From assembly GCA_040396955.1 (NCBI GenBank), contig JBBAWX010000001.1:124001-188000 (forward strand): DNA of 64,000 bases, in the 5' to 3' direction. The position numbers were made by a program, and so were the translations under genes. This stretch comes from UBA965 sp040396955 (GTDB lineage Bacteria; Chloroflexota; Chloroflexia; Chloroflexales; Roseiflexaceae). Numbering within the stretch: the first letter of the stretch is position 1; every line of letters starts with the position of its first letter. Of the stretch, positions 25,347-34,281 are shown in pieces. The notes beneath the pieces were generated by a model that searched no databases, was not told the origin of the DNA, and saw only the letters and a list, made by a program, of their open reading frames with translations.

Positions 25347-27770
25347 ATGAACACCCCCCACGGCCGCACCTATGCGGCCACTGCCACCCAGGCGGCCTTT
25401 CCGCTGGGCGGTATTGGCACGGGCAACGTGTCACTTGGTGCGCGTGGTGATTTACGCGATTGGGAGATTTTTAATGCGCCCGCCAAAGGCACGTACCTCC
25501 CCAACACGTTTGTCACCATTTCGGCGGCTCCCCATGGATTGCAGCGGGTGACTCGGGTGCTCGAGGGACCAGTGAGCGGCACGCATGCGCTGTCACACGG
25601 CTATCATCCGCACACGGGTATCGGATTGCCGCGCTTTGCGGAATCAACTCTTGCAGGCACGTATCCGATTGCCGAGCTTGCCTGGCACGATGCGGCAGTG
25701 CCGGTGCAGGTGTCACTGGAGGCCTTCACGCCGTTTGTGCCGTTGCATGCGCATGATTCCGGCATTCCTGGGGCGGTGTTCAACTACCGCCTCCATAATC
25801 CGGGCGCTGTGGATTGTGATGTGGCGCTTGTTTTTTCACTCTACGATGCGGCGAGTGGTGTCGAATTCGACAAATACGGCAATATCATCGGTCAGGGTGG
25901 GAGCCTCATTGTTGCCGAACGAAGTGCGCAGGCGACAACGCTGGTCTACCGCAATGTGATGCGCTCCCCCAGTGATGAGCGCTACGCTGAGCTCGCACTT
26001 TCGACCAACTGCCCGGATGTCAGCATCCGGACTTCGTGGGAGCGGGGTGGTTGGTGGGATTATGTGCAGGATTTCTGGGATGATGTGCACGCTGACGGGC
26101 GCCTCACCGATTACGCCTATGGCACTCCTACCCCCAAAGGAGCCAACGATACCGGTTCGCTTGCGGCACACGTGCAGTTGGCACCCGGCGAATCGCGTGT
26201 GGTCACCTTTGTGCTGACGTGGTATGTGCCCAATCGCCGCAAGACGTGGGAAAAAGCGGTAGCACCGCTCACGCAAAACCACTACGCTACCCGATACGCC
26301 TCTGCCATGCAGGTCGCCACCGATCTCTGGCAACGGCTTGACGTGCTGAGCCAGCAAACCCGCCAGTTCCGTGACGTGATGGCCGAGTTGAGCCTGCCGG
26401 AGCCGCTTCGTGATGCATTGGCGGCCACCATCGTGCCCATGCGTTCAACCACCTGTTTTTGGTTGGCTGACGGGAATTTCTACGGGTGGGAGGGATGCTT
26501 TGACGATGCCGGCTGTTGCCCAGGCACCTGCACGCATGTTTGGAGCTATGCGTACGCCATGGCCTACCTCTTCCCGCAACTCGAACGCAACATGCGTTTG
26601 ACGGAGTTCACCGTTGAGACCGAAGCCGACGGCTACATGATTTTCCGTACCTTCCAGAATTTCGGCGAAGAGTTTGTCTGGGGCTGGGGCGACCAACGTC
26701 CTGAGGCCTGTATTGATGGGCAGATGGGGTGTGTGCTACGTGCCTGGCGTGAATGGCAGCTCAGCGGTGATCGTGCTTGGTTGCAGACGATTTACCCAGG
26801 TGTGGCGCGGGCAGTTGATTATGCACACCAGCACTGGGATCAAGACGGCGACGGCATCCCCGATGGGCGTCAGCACAACACCTACGACATCGAATTTTAC
26901 GGAGCAAATCCACTCAGCACGCTCTACTTCTTGGCCGGTTTGAAAGCTGGCGCCGCGCTGGCCCGCGCCATGGGGGATGATCGCAACGCACAGCGTTGGG
27001 ACGCCATGGCTGTTCAGGGGCAACAGCGGTTTGTGGAGCTCTGCTGGAATGGAGCGTATTTCATCCAGCACATCGATGATGTCGACGCCCACCGCTATCA
27101 GCATGGAATTGGCATCCTCACCGATCAGTTGCTCGGGCAACTGCACGCCACCCTGCTAGGGCTGGGTGATTTGGTGCCGGCAGTCATGGTAGAACGTACG
27201 TTGCAAGAAATCTACACCCACAACTTCCGCACTCATTTTCACGGTCATGCCAATACGCAGCGTACCTATGTGCTTGAGCAGGAGCAGGGCTTGGTGATGT
27301 GTAGTTGGCCACAGGGAGGGCGACCCCGCTTCCCCTTCGTCTACTCCGAAGAGGTGTGGACCGGAGTAGAATATCACGTTGCCGCGCATTTGTTGGTAAG
27401 TGGTGATTTGGCGGCGGCGACACAGATTGTGGCCGCTGTGCGTGATCGACATAATGGCACGACTCGTAATCCGTGGAACGAAGTCGAATGTGGGCACCAC
27501 TATGCACGTACCATGTCGGCATGGATGTTGCTGCCGGCGGCGAGTGGGTTTGTCTGCGACATGGCCGCAGGCTGGATGCGGTTTGCCCCCAACGCTTCAT
27601 TGCTGACAGCCGAGCAACTGGTATTCCCGTGGTTTACACAGCAGGCGTGGGGGGTGTATCGGCAACAGAAGCAAGCCGATGGAAGCTGGCATGCCAGCGT
27701 GCAGATAATGGCAGGTATGCTGGATGGGATCCGCATCGACGTACCAAACGGAGTGCACCTATTGACGTAA
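25347..27770 (+). CDS. GH116 family glycosidase (GBA2-like beta-glucosidase/glucosylceramidase)
   Basis: An 807-residue protein with the two-domain GH116 layout. The N-terminal beta domain begins FPLGGIGTGNVSLGARGDLR; the C-terminal (alpha/alpha)6 barrel has FYGWEGCFDDAGCCPGTCTH, VWSYAYAMAYLFPQLER, DGQMGCVLRAWREW, the HNTYDIEFYGANPLS motif and SEEVWTGVEYHVAAHLL. Known bacterial members hydrolyse beta-glucosides, beta-xylosides or N-acetylglucosaminides; human GBA2 cleaves glucosylceramide. No signal peptide is visible, so it is probably cytoplasmic. Specificity cannot be read from sequence alone. AGAGG lies 8 bases before the ATG; a hairpin with a short T run follows. Confidence 0.85.
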   Translation: MNTPHGRTYAATATQAAFPLGGIGTGNVSLGARGDLRDWEIFNAPAKGTYLPNTFVTISAAPHGLQRVTRVLEGPVSGTHALSHGYHPHTGIGLPRFAESTLAGTYPIAELAWHDAAVPVQVSLEAFTPFVPLHAHDSGIPGAVFNYRLHNPGAVDCDVALVFSLYDAASGVEFDKYGNIIGQGGSLIVAERSAQATTLVYRNVMRSPSDERYAELALSTNCPDVSIRTSWERGGWWDYVQDFWDDVHADGRLTDYAYGTPTPKGANDTGSLAAHVQLAPGESRVVTFVLTWYVPNRRKTWEKAVAPLTQNHYATRYASAMQVATDLWQRLDVLSQQTRQFRDVMAELSLPEPLRDALAATIVPMRSTTCFWLADGNFYGWEGCFDDAGCCPGTCTHVWSYAYAMAYLFPQLERNMRLTEFTVETEADGYMIFRTFQNFGEEFVWGWGDQRPEACIDGQMGCVLRAWREWQLSGDRAWLQTIYPGVARAVDYAHQHWDQDGDGIPDGRQHNTYDIEFYGANPLSTLYFLAGLKAGAALARAMGDDRNAQRWDAMAVQGQQRFVELCWNGAYFIQHIDDVDAHRYQHGIGILTDQLLGQLHATLLGLGDLVPAVMVERTLQEIYTHNFRTHFHGHANTQRTYVLEQEQGLVMCSWPQGGRPRFPFVYSEEVWTGVEYHVAAHLLVSGDLAAATQIVAAVRDRHNGTTRNPWNEVECGHHYARTMSAWMLLPAASGFVCDMAAGWMRFAPNASLLTAEQLVFPWFTQQAWGVYRQQKQADGSWHASVQIMAGMLDGIRIDVPNGVHLLT

Positions 27771-27793
27771 CGTGACATGTCCGGGGGATGGGC

Positions 27794-27828
27794 ACGCCAC
27801 GTCGAAATATCTTCGACGTGGCGTTTGT
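27794..27828 (+). terminator. Terminator between GH116 and a convergent dehydrogenase
   Basis: ACGCCACGTCGAA at 27794-27806 and its complement at 27812-27824, a five-base loop, then TTT. The stem is strong enough to serve both converging genes. Confidence 0.7.
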
Positions 27829-27851
27829 GGTGCCGTAGTAGCGGGGATGTG

Positions 27852-28922
27852 TTAGTCGATGCGGATTTCGCGGGCCTCGGCGCTTGAGCGGTAGCAGGCG
27901 TCGAGCACCTGGGTGCGCCGAAAGCCGTCGCTCGCCGATGGTACTGCAGGGGCTCCGTCGAGGATGGCCGCCACAAAGTTGGCTACGACGTCGGCGTGTC
28001 CGCCGCCTGGCGCGATTTTGGGGGTCAAGTCGACCTGTGTGCCGTCGCTTTCATCATAAAAAATCCGCACCGTGTTGGTGTTGTTGTAGTTGACCACTTT
28101 GAGTTCGGCGCCGCCCTCGGTGCCGTAGAGCACCACGCCGAAATCATCGCCATTGGGGCCGTGGGTTGCCCAACTCGCCTCGAGCTGGAGCGTGGCGCCG
28201 CCGGCAAGGCGAATCATGGCGGTGCCGAGGTCTTCGACCCCGTAGGTGCCTTCGACGACTTGTTGTCGGCCACCGCCACTGCCTTTTTGACCACGTGGGC
28301 CGAATTCGGCGTAAGTGGCCGCATTCACGGCAAGTGGTTGCGGCTCGCCCATCAAAAACATGGCGATGTCGAGCATGTGCACGCCAAGATCGATGAGTGG
28401 GCCGCCGCCGGCCATTTCTTTGTTGACAAACCAGCTGTTGATGCCCGGGATGCCGGCACGGCGCATCCAGTAGGCTTTGGCGTAGTAAATGCGCCCCAGC
28501 CGCCCGCTGTCGATGATGCGCTTGATGTACTGCACATCACTGCGTTGGCGGTGATTGAAACTAATCATGAGCACTTTCCCAGCTGCTTCTGCAGCGGCGA
28601 GCATTTCTGCTCCTTCAGCTGGCGTCCGGGCGAGTGGTTTTTCGACCAACACGTGTTTGCCGGCTTGCAGGGCGGCAACGGTCACCGGGTGGTGCAGGGC
28701 ATTGGGCACACACACGCTGACGGCGTCGATGTCGGATTGTGCGAGGAGCTCGCTGTAGTCGCCGTAGGTGCGGGCACCGTACTGAGCCGCAAGTGTCTTG
28801 GAGCGATCGTCAAGACCGGCGATGGCGGCAATGGTGACGCGTGATTGTTTGGCGTAGCCCTCGGCATGCGATCGGCCGATGCCAGCGCCAATGATGCCTA
28901 CTCGGAGTGGTGTTGCTTGCAT
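27852..28922 (-). CDS. Gfo/Idh/MocA family oxidoreductase
   Basis: A 356-residue NAD(P)-dependent sugar dehydrogenase-like protein. The Rossmann site is RVGIIGAGIGRSHAEGY at the N terminus, the conserved EKP motif is HVLVEKPLARTPAEG, and later motifs are MISFNHRQRSDV and GGPLIDLGVHMLDIAMFLMG with the probable catalytic His/Asp. The ATG at 28922 follows AGAGGAT. Its neighbour on the other strand is the GH116 glycosidase, which suits a role on the released sugar, but that is inference. Substrate unknown. Confidence 0.88.
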   Translation of the reverse strand: MQATPLRVGIIGAGIGRSHAEGYAKQSRVTIAAIAGLDDRSKTLAAQYGARTYGDYSELLAQSDIDAVSVCVPNALHHPVTVAALQAGKHVLVEKPLARTPAEGAEMLAAAEAAGKVLMISFNHRQRSDVQYIKRIIDSGRLGRIYYAKAYWMRRAGIPGINSWFVNKEMAGGGPLIDLGVHMLDIAMFLMGEPQPLAVNAATYAEFGPRGQKGSGGGRQQVVEGTYGVEDLGTAMIRLAGGATLQLEASWATHGPNGDDFGVVLYGTEGGAELKVVNYNNTNTVRIFYDESDGTQVDLTPKIAPGGGHADVVANFVAAILDGAPAVPSASDGFRRTQVLDACYRSSAEAREIRID

Positions 28923-28979
28923 ATATCCTCTGTGTCGTAAGAACGCGGAGATGCGATAACGGATGGACATGGTGGTCGC

Positions 28980-29519
28980 TTATTTGGATCGCACGTCTTC
29001 AATGGTATTTGGGTCACTGACATGGTCGATAAAGAGCACCCCGTTGAGATGGTCGACTTCGTGCTGAATGGCACGGGCTAGGAGCCCGGTGGCACGCCGG
29101 ATGCGCAGATTTCGCCCCTTGAGGTCCTGGTATTCACAGGTGACCCAGCTAAAACGGGTAATCGGCGCATAGCGCCCTGGCAGACTCAAGCATCCCTCGG
29201 AGGCGGTGATGGTGCTGTCGCTGTGCTGCGTGATGACCGGGTTGAGCATGGCGTAATTTTGTTCGGGCTCAGTTTCGACGATGACACCATCTCGGCGTTT
29301 TTCGGTGCGTGCCGGAATGTGGATGACCACAAGGCGCTGAGTGATGCCGATTTGCGGCGCGGCGAGTCCTACCCCATCGGTGGCATGCATGGTGGCAAAC
29401 ATGTCGTCGATGAGCGGTGCCAGCTCGGTTTTGCTGAGCGAGACCGGTATACACGTGGTGCGCAAGACCGGCAGGTCATCGGGATTTTCGATCGACAAAA
29501 TACGTCGCACAGTGGCCAT
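28980..29519 (-). CDS. def: Peptide deformylase
   Basis: A 179-residue deformylase removing the N-formyl group from nascent proteins. All three family motifs are intact: GVGLAAPQIG (motif 1), EGCLSLPG with the metal-binding Cys (motif 2) and QHEVDHLNG with the two His ligands and catalytic Glu (motif 3). The ATG at 29519 has GGAAGGAG upstream; the longer open frame is not needed. It is followed 57 bases later by the MocA-type gene. No fmt gene is adjacent. Confidence 0.96.
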   Translation of the reverse strand: MATVRRILSIENPDDLPVLRTTCIPVSLSKTELAPLIDDMFATMHATDGVGLAAPQIGITQRLVVIHIPARTEKRRDGVIVETEPEQNYAMLNPVITQHSDSTITASEGCLSLPGRYAPITRFSWVTCEYQDLKGRNLRIRRATGLLARAIQHEVDHLNGVLFIDHVSDPNTIEDVRSK

Positions 29520-29592
29520 AGATGCACTTCTCCTTCCGCATTCACCCCATCTTCTGTGTTCAATCATACCACTGCGGGGTGCGTTATGCCGA

Positions 29593-29627
29593 GAAAAACC
29601 GCACACATCAACCATGATGTGTGCGGT
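29593..29627 (-). terminator. Intrinsic terminator of the phosphofructokinase gene
   Basis: ACCGCACACATCA at 29598-29610 pairs perfectly with TGATGTGTGCGGT at 29615-29627 (loop of 4); on the minus strand it is followed by a run of five T. Confidence 0.85.
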
Positions 29628-29647
29628 CTGTACGCAGAATACGCCAA

Positions 29648-30805
29648 CTAGTACCAGAACATCGGCTTGCCGATGAATTCCTTGACGCGGGCGCGATACT
29701 CGATGGGGTCGTAGAACTGGTCGATGTCGACGCGCTTGACACCCTGGAGTGGGGTATCAGCGGGGACAGTGGTGTAGACGCCGTTTTGGATGGCGACCAT
29801 CAAGCCACTATGCCCCTTGAGAAGCTGGTCGACGGCCATGTTGCCGTACGAAAAGCCGGCCATGCGGTCGATGGCATCGGGAGCTCCTGAGCGCATCAGG
29901 TACCCGATCGTCTGATTGACAATGTCGACGCCGGTGATTTTTTTGATGGCGTCGCCGGTGATTTGACCGATGCCACCCAACTTCTTGTGGCCGTAGGCGT
30001 CTTCTTCGCCGTACTCGACCGTCTGACCGTCGAGCATGTGGGCACCCTCTGACATGACCATGATGGCGTAGTTTGACGGGTTGCGGCGCTTGTCGGCTAC
30101 TAGCTGGTGTGCCAAACGCTCGACATCAAAGGGTACTTCGGCGATGATGCTACGGTCAGCATCTGCCAAAAAGCCGGCCACGAGGGCTGTTTCGCCACAG
30201 TTACGCCCAAACAGCTCGACGACGGCGATGCGCTCGTGTGAGCCGGTGGCGGTGCGCAGTGCGTTGACGAATTCGACGCTGCGGGTGATGGCGGTCGAAA
30301 ATCCCAAGCAGTAGTCGGTGCCGAACACGTCGTTGTCCATGGTCTTGGGGATGGCAATCACGCGCACCCCTTCTTGGTGCATGCGCACCGCATACGACAG
30401 GGTATCGTCGCCACCAATGGGAATCAACGTGTCGATGCCGAGGCGCTCAAGCACTTTGAGCACGTGTGGTGTGGCATCGGCGGTGTTTTTGGGCCCATTG
30501 AACGGAAAGCGCCCCTTGAGGAACTCTGGCATCATCTTTTCGGTGACGCGCTGTGGGTTGGTGCGCGACGTGTGCAGGGTGGTGCCACCGTAGCGGTCAA
30601 TGGTGCGCACATGCAACGGGGTCAGCGGAGCCGCCCACTCTTCGTTGCCCGTTGGATCATCCAAGTTGTAGTTGAGCAGACCACCCCAACCACGTTTGAT
30701 GCCGACGACTTCGACGCCGGCCTCGGCACAGCGATTGACGACCGCCTTGATGGCTGGATTCAGCCCTGGTACGTCACCACCACCAGTCAAAATACCTACT
30801 CGCAC
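29648..30805 (-). CDS. 6-phosphofructokinase, probably pyrophosphate-dependent
   Basis: A 385-residue PFK-A superfamily enzyme. It has GILTGGGDVPGLN for the phosphoryl-donor site, IGGDDTLSYA (131-140), PKTMDND (153-159) with the catalytic Asp, GFSTA, ELFGRNCG, MSEGA and IGQITGDA. ATP enzymes of the E. coli type have GGDGS and PGTIDND; the Asp after GGD and the Lys before TMDND here are the residues known to mark PPi-dependent PFKs, so reversible PPi-linked phosphorylation is inferred. The start is GTG at 30805 with GGGAGG six bases upstream. Its own terminator follows. Confidence 0.88.
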   Translation of the reverse strand: MRVGILTGGGDVPGLNPAIKAVVNRCAEAGVEVVGIKRGWGGLLNYNLDDPTGNEEWAAPLTPLHVRTIDRYGGTTLHTSRTNPQRVTEKMMPEFLKGRFPFNGPKNTADATPHVLKVLERLGIDTLIPIGGDDTLSYAVRMHQEGVRVIAIPKTMDNDVFGTDYCLGFSTAITRSVEFVNALRTATGSHERIAVVELFGRNCGETALVAGFLADADRSIIAEVPFDVERLAHQLVADKRRNPSNYAIMVMSEGAHMLDGQTVEYGEEDAYGHKKLGGIGQITGDAIKKITGVDIVNQTIGYLMRSGAPDAIDRMAGFSYGNMAVDQLLKGHSGLMVAIQNGVYTTVPADTPLQGVKRVDIDQFYDPIEYRARVKEFIGKPMFWY

Positions 30806-30933
30806 AAGTAACCTCCCTATGCAAACACATGCAACTGCTGTCTATGATGCGTCAACTCAGCGGTGAGTTGGCATGACCGTACTGTATATGGAGGATGTGT
30901 CATGGTTGGCACATACCCCGCTTTGCCCTACAT

Positions 30934-30989
30934 GAAAAGCGCCGTTCTCACCGAATCCGCATGATGCGAACGGTCTGAGCCACGGCGCT
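30934..30989 (-). terminator. Terminator of the fumarase/aspartase gene
   Basis: On the minus strand AGCGCCGT (30989-30982) pairs with ACGGCGCT (30945-30938), followed by TTTTC; the long loop has further internal pairing. It lies in the 229-base gap before the phosphofructokinase gene; no clear promoter was found in the remainder. Confidence 0.7.
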
Positions 30990-31034
30990 CACTTACGTCT
31001 ATTATACCAAGCCTGTCATACATCTGCGGTGCGT

Positions 31035-32456
31035 TTAACCGCCACCGCCCCCAAAGCCCATGATGCCACCCTTGGTCATGGCGGTCACGTCGAGGAGTTC
31101 GTCGACCCGCTCACCACTCAAGAGCCCCTTTTCGACGACGACTTCTTTGATGGTCTTGCCGGTGGCCATCGCCTCTTTGGCTACAGCGGCTCCATTCAGA
31201 TAGCCGATTTCGCGGTTGAGTGCTGTCACCAAGATGGCGTTTTTGGCCAACCACCCTGACGCCTTTTCCTCGTTGGCGGTGATGCCGACCACACATTTAT
31301 CGGTGAATGCGCTGACGGCACCAATCATGACGTGCATCATCTCGTACAAATTGTGGGCAATGATGGGCATCATCACGTTGAGCTCGAGTTGCCCGGCTTG
31401 GGCCGCCAGGGTCACGGTGTGGTCACAGCCCTGCATGTGAAAGCAGGCCATGTTGAGCATTTCGGCAAGCACCGGGTTGATTTTGCCGGGCATGATGCTC
31501 GATCCGGGTTGCACGGCAGGCAGACGGATTTCGTCGAGCCCAGTGGCTGGCCCCGATGCGAGGAGGCGGAAGTCGTTGGCGATGCGAGTCAAGGTAATGC
31601 ACAACGTGCGCATGGACGCCGAAAAATCGGCCGGGTCGGCCATGCTCTGCATCGACTCAAACAAGTTGCCCGATGAGCGGAGCTCTTGGCCGAGCAAGCG
31701 GCTCAGCACCAAGACCATCTGGGGATGGTAGTCGGGGTGGGCGTTGAGCCCGGATCCCGTCGCCGTGCCACCGATGCCGATGCGGCGTAGGCGCTGAGCA
31801 GCCGTGGCGATACGCTCGCGGTCGTTGCGCACGGCGAGGGCGTAGGCGCCGAATTCTTGGCCGAGAGTGACCGGCACCGCATCTTGGAGGTGGGTGCGCC
31901 CTGATTTCACCACATGGGCGAACTCGAGCGCCTTGGCGTCGAGTACATCAGCTAGCCGATCAATGGTGGCCAGCATTTCGTTGACGCGCCACAGGGCACC
32001 AAGCCGGATGGCCGTCGGAATGGTGTCGTTGGTGCTCTGCGCCATGTTGACGTGGTCGTTGGGATTCACCGGTTTTTGGGCATCGGTGAGGGCATGCCCG
32101 AGGATTTGATTGGCACGGTTGGCCAGCACCTCGTTGAGGTTCATGTTGTGGCTCGTACCCGCACCAGCCTGAAACGGATCGACCACGAAATGGTCGCGGT
32201 GTTGCCCGGCGAGGACTTCGTCTGCCGCCGCAATAATCGCGTTGGCGACGGTGGCGTCGAGCAATCCGAGGTCACGATTGACCTCAGCAGCAGCTCGTTT
32301 GATGATGGCCATGGCCCATACAAAGGCCGGGTAGGGGCGTTGCCCGCTTACGGGGAAGTTGAGGACGGCCCGTTGTGTCTGCGCTCCGTAGAGTGCTTCG
32401 GCCGGTACCTGCATCTCGCCGAGCGAGTCTTTTTCAGTGCGAAATCCTTGCGTCAT
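31035..32456 (-). CDS. Class II fumarase/aspartase family lyase
   Basis: A 473-residue lyase of the FumC/AspA superfamily. Motifs are PAEALYGAQTQRAVLNF, DPFQAGAGTSHNMNLNEV, THLQDAVPVTLGQEFG, GGTATGSGLNAHPDY and the catalytic loop PGSSIMPGKINPVLAEM. The GAGTSHNMN stretch is closer to aspartate ammonia-lyases, while the MPGK loop is shared with fumarases, so the choice between fumarate hydration and aspartate deamination is left open. The C-terminal glycine tail is unusual. The ATG at 32456 has AAGGGAA upstream; the long N-terminal extension of the open frame has no family match. Divergent from the acyl-CoA dehydrogenase gene. Confidence 0.88.
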   Translation of the reverse strand: MTQGFRTEKDSLGEMQVPAEALYGAQTQRAVLNFPVSGQRPYPAFVWAMAIIKRAAAEVNRDLGLLDATVANAIIAAADEVLAGQHRDHFVVDPFQAGAGTSHNMNLNEVLANRANQILGHALTDAQKPVNPNDHVNMAQSTNDTIPTAIRLGALWRVNEMLATIDRLADVLDAKALEFAHVVKSGRTHLQDAVPVTLGQEFGAYALAVRNDRERIATAAQRLRRIGIGGTATGSGLNAHPDYHPQMVLVLSRLLGQELRSSGNLFESMQSMADPADFSASMRTLCITLTRIANDFRLLASGPATGLDEIRLPAVQPGSSIMPGKINPVLAEMLNMACFHMQGCDHTVTLAAQAGQLELNVMMPIIAHNLYEMMHVMIGAVSAFTDKCVVGITANEEKASGWLAKNAILVTALNREIGYLNGAAVAKEAMATGKTIKEVVVEKGLLSGERVDELLDVTAMTKGGIMGFGGGGG

Positions 32457-32577
32457 CGCGGTAATTCCCTTATGCTGACGACGAACCGCTTTTTTGTTCG
32501 TCGCAACGTATGCGCCGCACATAGTAGCACGAAACAACCAAAACGTCGAACGGCGTTGTTGGCAGAGGGGGAAATCA

Positions 32578-33426
32578 ATGACGATGCACCGAATCGGTGT
32601 GGTGGGGTGTGGTCTGATGGGCGCCGGGATTGTCCAAGTGATGGCTGCCGCTGGGCTTGATGTCGTGGTCTGCGAACAAGCCGAAGCGCCACTGCAACTC
32701 GGGCTCGATCGCATCCGTGCCGGGTATGACCGTATGGTCAAGAAAGGCACCATGACCACAGATGCCGCACAAGCGGCGTGGCTCCGTATCACACCGACAC
32801 TTCACCGTGCCGATTTGGCAAGCTGTGACGTGGTCATTGAAGCTATTGCTGAGCAACAAGCCTTGAAAGTGGCGTTGTTTGCTGAGCTCGATCAACTCTG
32901 TCCGGAGCATACGATCCTCGCCTCAAATACGTCGTCAATTCCCATCCACCAGCTTGCACAAGCCACTCGTCGCCCCGATCGTGTCGCTGGATTCCATTTT
33001 TTTAATCCGGTCCCGCTGATGCAGCTCATCGAACTCGTCTCGACGTCGTTCACGAGTGCGGAGACACAACAACGCCTGCATGCGCTAGGGGCGACCCTCG
33101 GCAAGCAGGTGGTCGACGTCAAAGACGAGAGTGGCTTCATCGTCAATCGCCTGCTTATCCCCTACTTGTTTGATGCGGTGCGTTTGCTTGAGCAGGGCGT
33201 TGCCCAGCGTGATGCCATCGACACTGCCATGCGCCTCGGGTGCGGTTATCCCATGGGCCCGCTCACCCTCCTCGATGTGATTGGTCTCGACACGGCAGTG
33301 GCCATTGGTGATGTCATGAGCCGTGAACTAGCCGACCCCCGACTTGCCCCACCCGCACTCTTGCGGAGCATGGTGGCTGAGGGCAAATTGGGGCGCAAGT
33401 CGGGTGAGGGATTTTACACGACCTAA
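32578..33426 (+). CDS. 3-hydroxyacyl-CoA (3-hydroxybutyryl-CoA) dehydrogenase
   Basis: A 282-residue NAD-dependent dehydrogenase. The Rossmann motif is RIGVVGCGLMGAGIVQV; catalytic and substrate motifs are ASNTSSIPI, GFHFFNPVPLMQLIELV with the catalytic His, DESGFIVNRLLIPYL and GCGYPMGPLTLLDVIGLD. It interconverts 3-hydroxyacyl- and 3-oxoacyl-CoA in beta-oxidation or butyrate/PHB metabolism. The ATG at 32578 follows GAGGGG. The enoyl-CoA hydratase gene lies 66 bases downstream, giving two consecutive steps of the same pathway. Confidence 0.93.
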   Translation: MTMHRIGVVGCGLMGAGIVQVMAAAGLDVVVCEQAEAPLQLGLDRIRAGYDRMVKKGTMTTDAAQAAWLRITPTLHRADLASCDVVIEAIAEQQALKVALFAELDQLCPEHTILASNTSSIPIHQLAQATRRPDRVAGFHFFNPVPLMQLIELVSTSFTSAETQQRLHALGATLGKQVVDVKDESGFIVNRLLIPYLFDAVRLLEQGVAQRDAIDTAMRLGCGYPMGPLTLLDVIGLDTAVAIGDVMSRELADPRLAPPALLRSMVAEGKLGRKSGEGFYTT

Positions 33427-33492
33427 GGAATACCGCTTGGTGGCACGATTGTGCCGCCGTCACGATACCGCATACCACAGGGAGAACGCATC

Positions 33493-34281
33493 ATGACCAG
33501 TATTTGGAAACTCGATCGCCACGCTGATGTGGCCACCTTGACCATCGATAATCCGCCCGTCAATGCGCTGAGCCAGGCGGCTCTAGCCGAGCTCCACCGA
33601 CATCTTGAAGCACTGGCATCGTCCGTTGATGCCCCGGTGGTGCGCGCAGTCATTATTACCGGCACCGGCGAAAAAGCCTTTGTGGCTGGAGCCAACATCA
33701 AAGAAATCAATGCGCTTGCCGATGCAAGCGCTGGGAGCACATTCGGCATGGCCGCTCTCGAATTGGCTCGCCTGATGCGCCGTCTCCCCTTCCCCATCAT
33801 CGCTGCCATCAACGGAGTTGCCTATGGCGGTGGCTGTGAATTAGCGTTGATGTGCGACATGCGTATCGCCAGCCAGAGTGCTCGCTTGGCCTTACCCGAG
33901 ATTACCCTCGGCTTGATGCCGGGGTGGGGTGGTAGTGTGCGCGTGGCGCGTCAAGCCGGGGCGAGCACCGCTCTGATGATGGCCCTCACCGGTGATCCAA
34001 TCGGTGCCGAGGATGCACTGCGCCTCGGATTGGTCGATCGCGTGGTGCCAGCCTCTGAGTTGCTACCGACTGCTCAGGCATTGGCCAGCCGCATCGCCAG
34101 CATGTCGGCGCCCGTTGTGGCCACCATCAAGGCCACCATTTGGGCCGGCGTCGATCAGCCGCTCGATGCGGCGCTGACCGCCGAATGCGACACCTTTGCG
34201 GCGGTGGTGGTCGGTGCTGACGCCAAAGAAGGCACGGCCGCATTCCTCGGCAAGCGGGCGCCGGTGTGGAGTGATCGATGA
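33493..34281 (+). CDS. Enoyl-CoA hydratase/isomerase (crotonase) family protein
   Basis: A 262-residue crotonase. The oxyanion-hole segments are AFVAGANIKEI and AINGVAYGGGCELALMCDM; the catalytic Glu region is LPEITLGLMPGWGGSVRV. It hydrates enoyl-CoA to 3-hydroxyacyl-CoA, upstream of the dehydrogenase encoded just before. GGGAG precedes the ATG at 33493. Its stop overlaps the start of sfsA by four bases (ATGA). Confidence 0.92.
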   Translation: MTSIWKLDRHADVATLTIDNPPVNALSQAALAELHRHLEALASSVDAPVVRAVIITGTGEKAFVAGANIKEINALADASAGSTFGMAALELARLMRRLPFPIIAAINGVAYGGGCELALMCDMRIASQSARLALPEITLGLMPGWGGSVRVARQAGASTALMMALTGDPIGAEDALRLGLVDRVVPASELLPTAQALASRIASMSAPVVATIKATIWAGVDQPLDAALTAECDTFAAVVVGADAKEGTAAFLGKRAPVWSDR

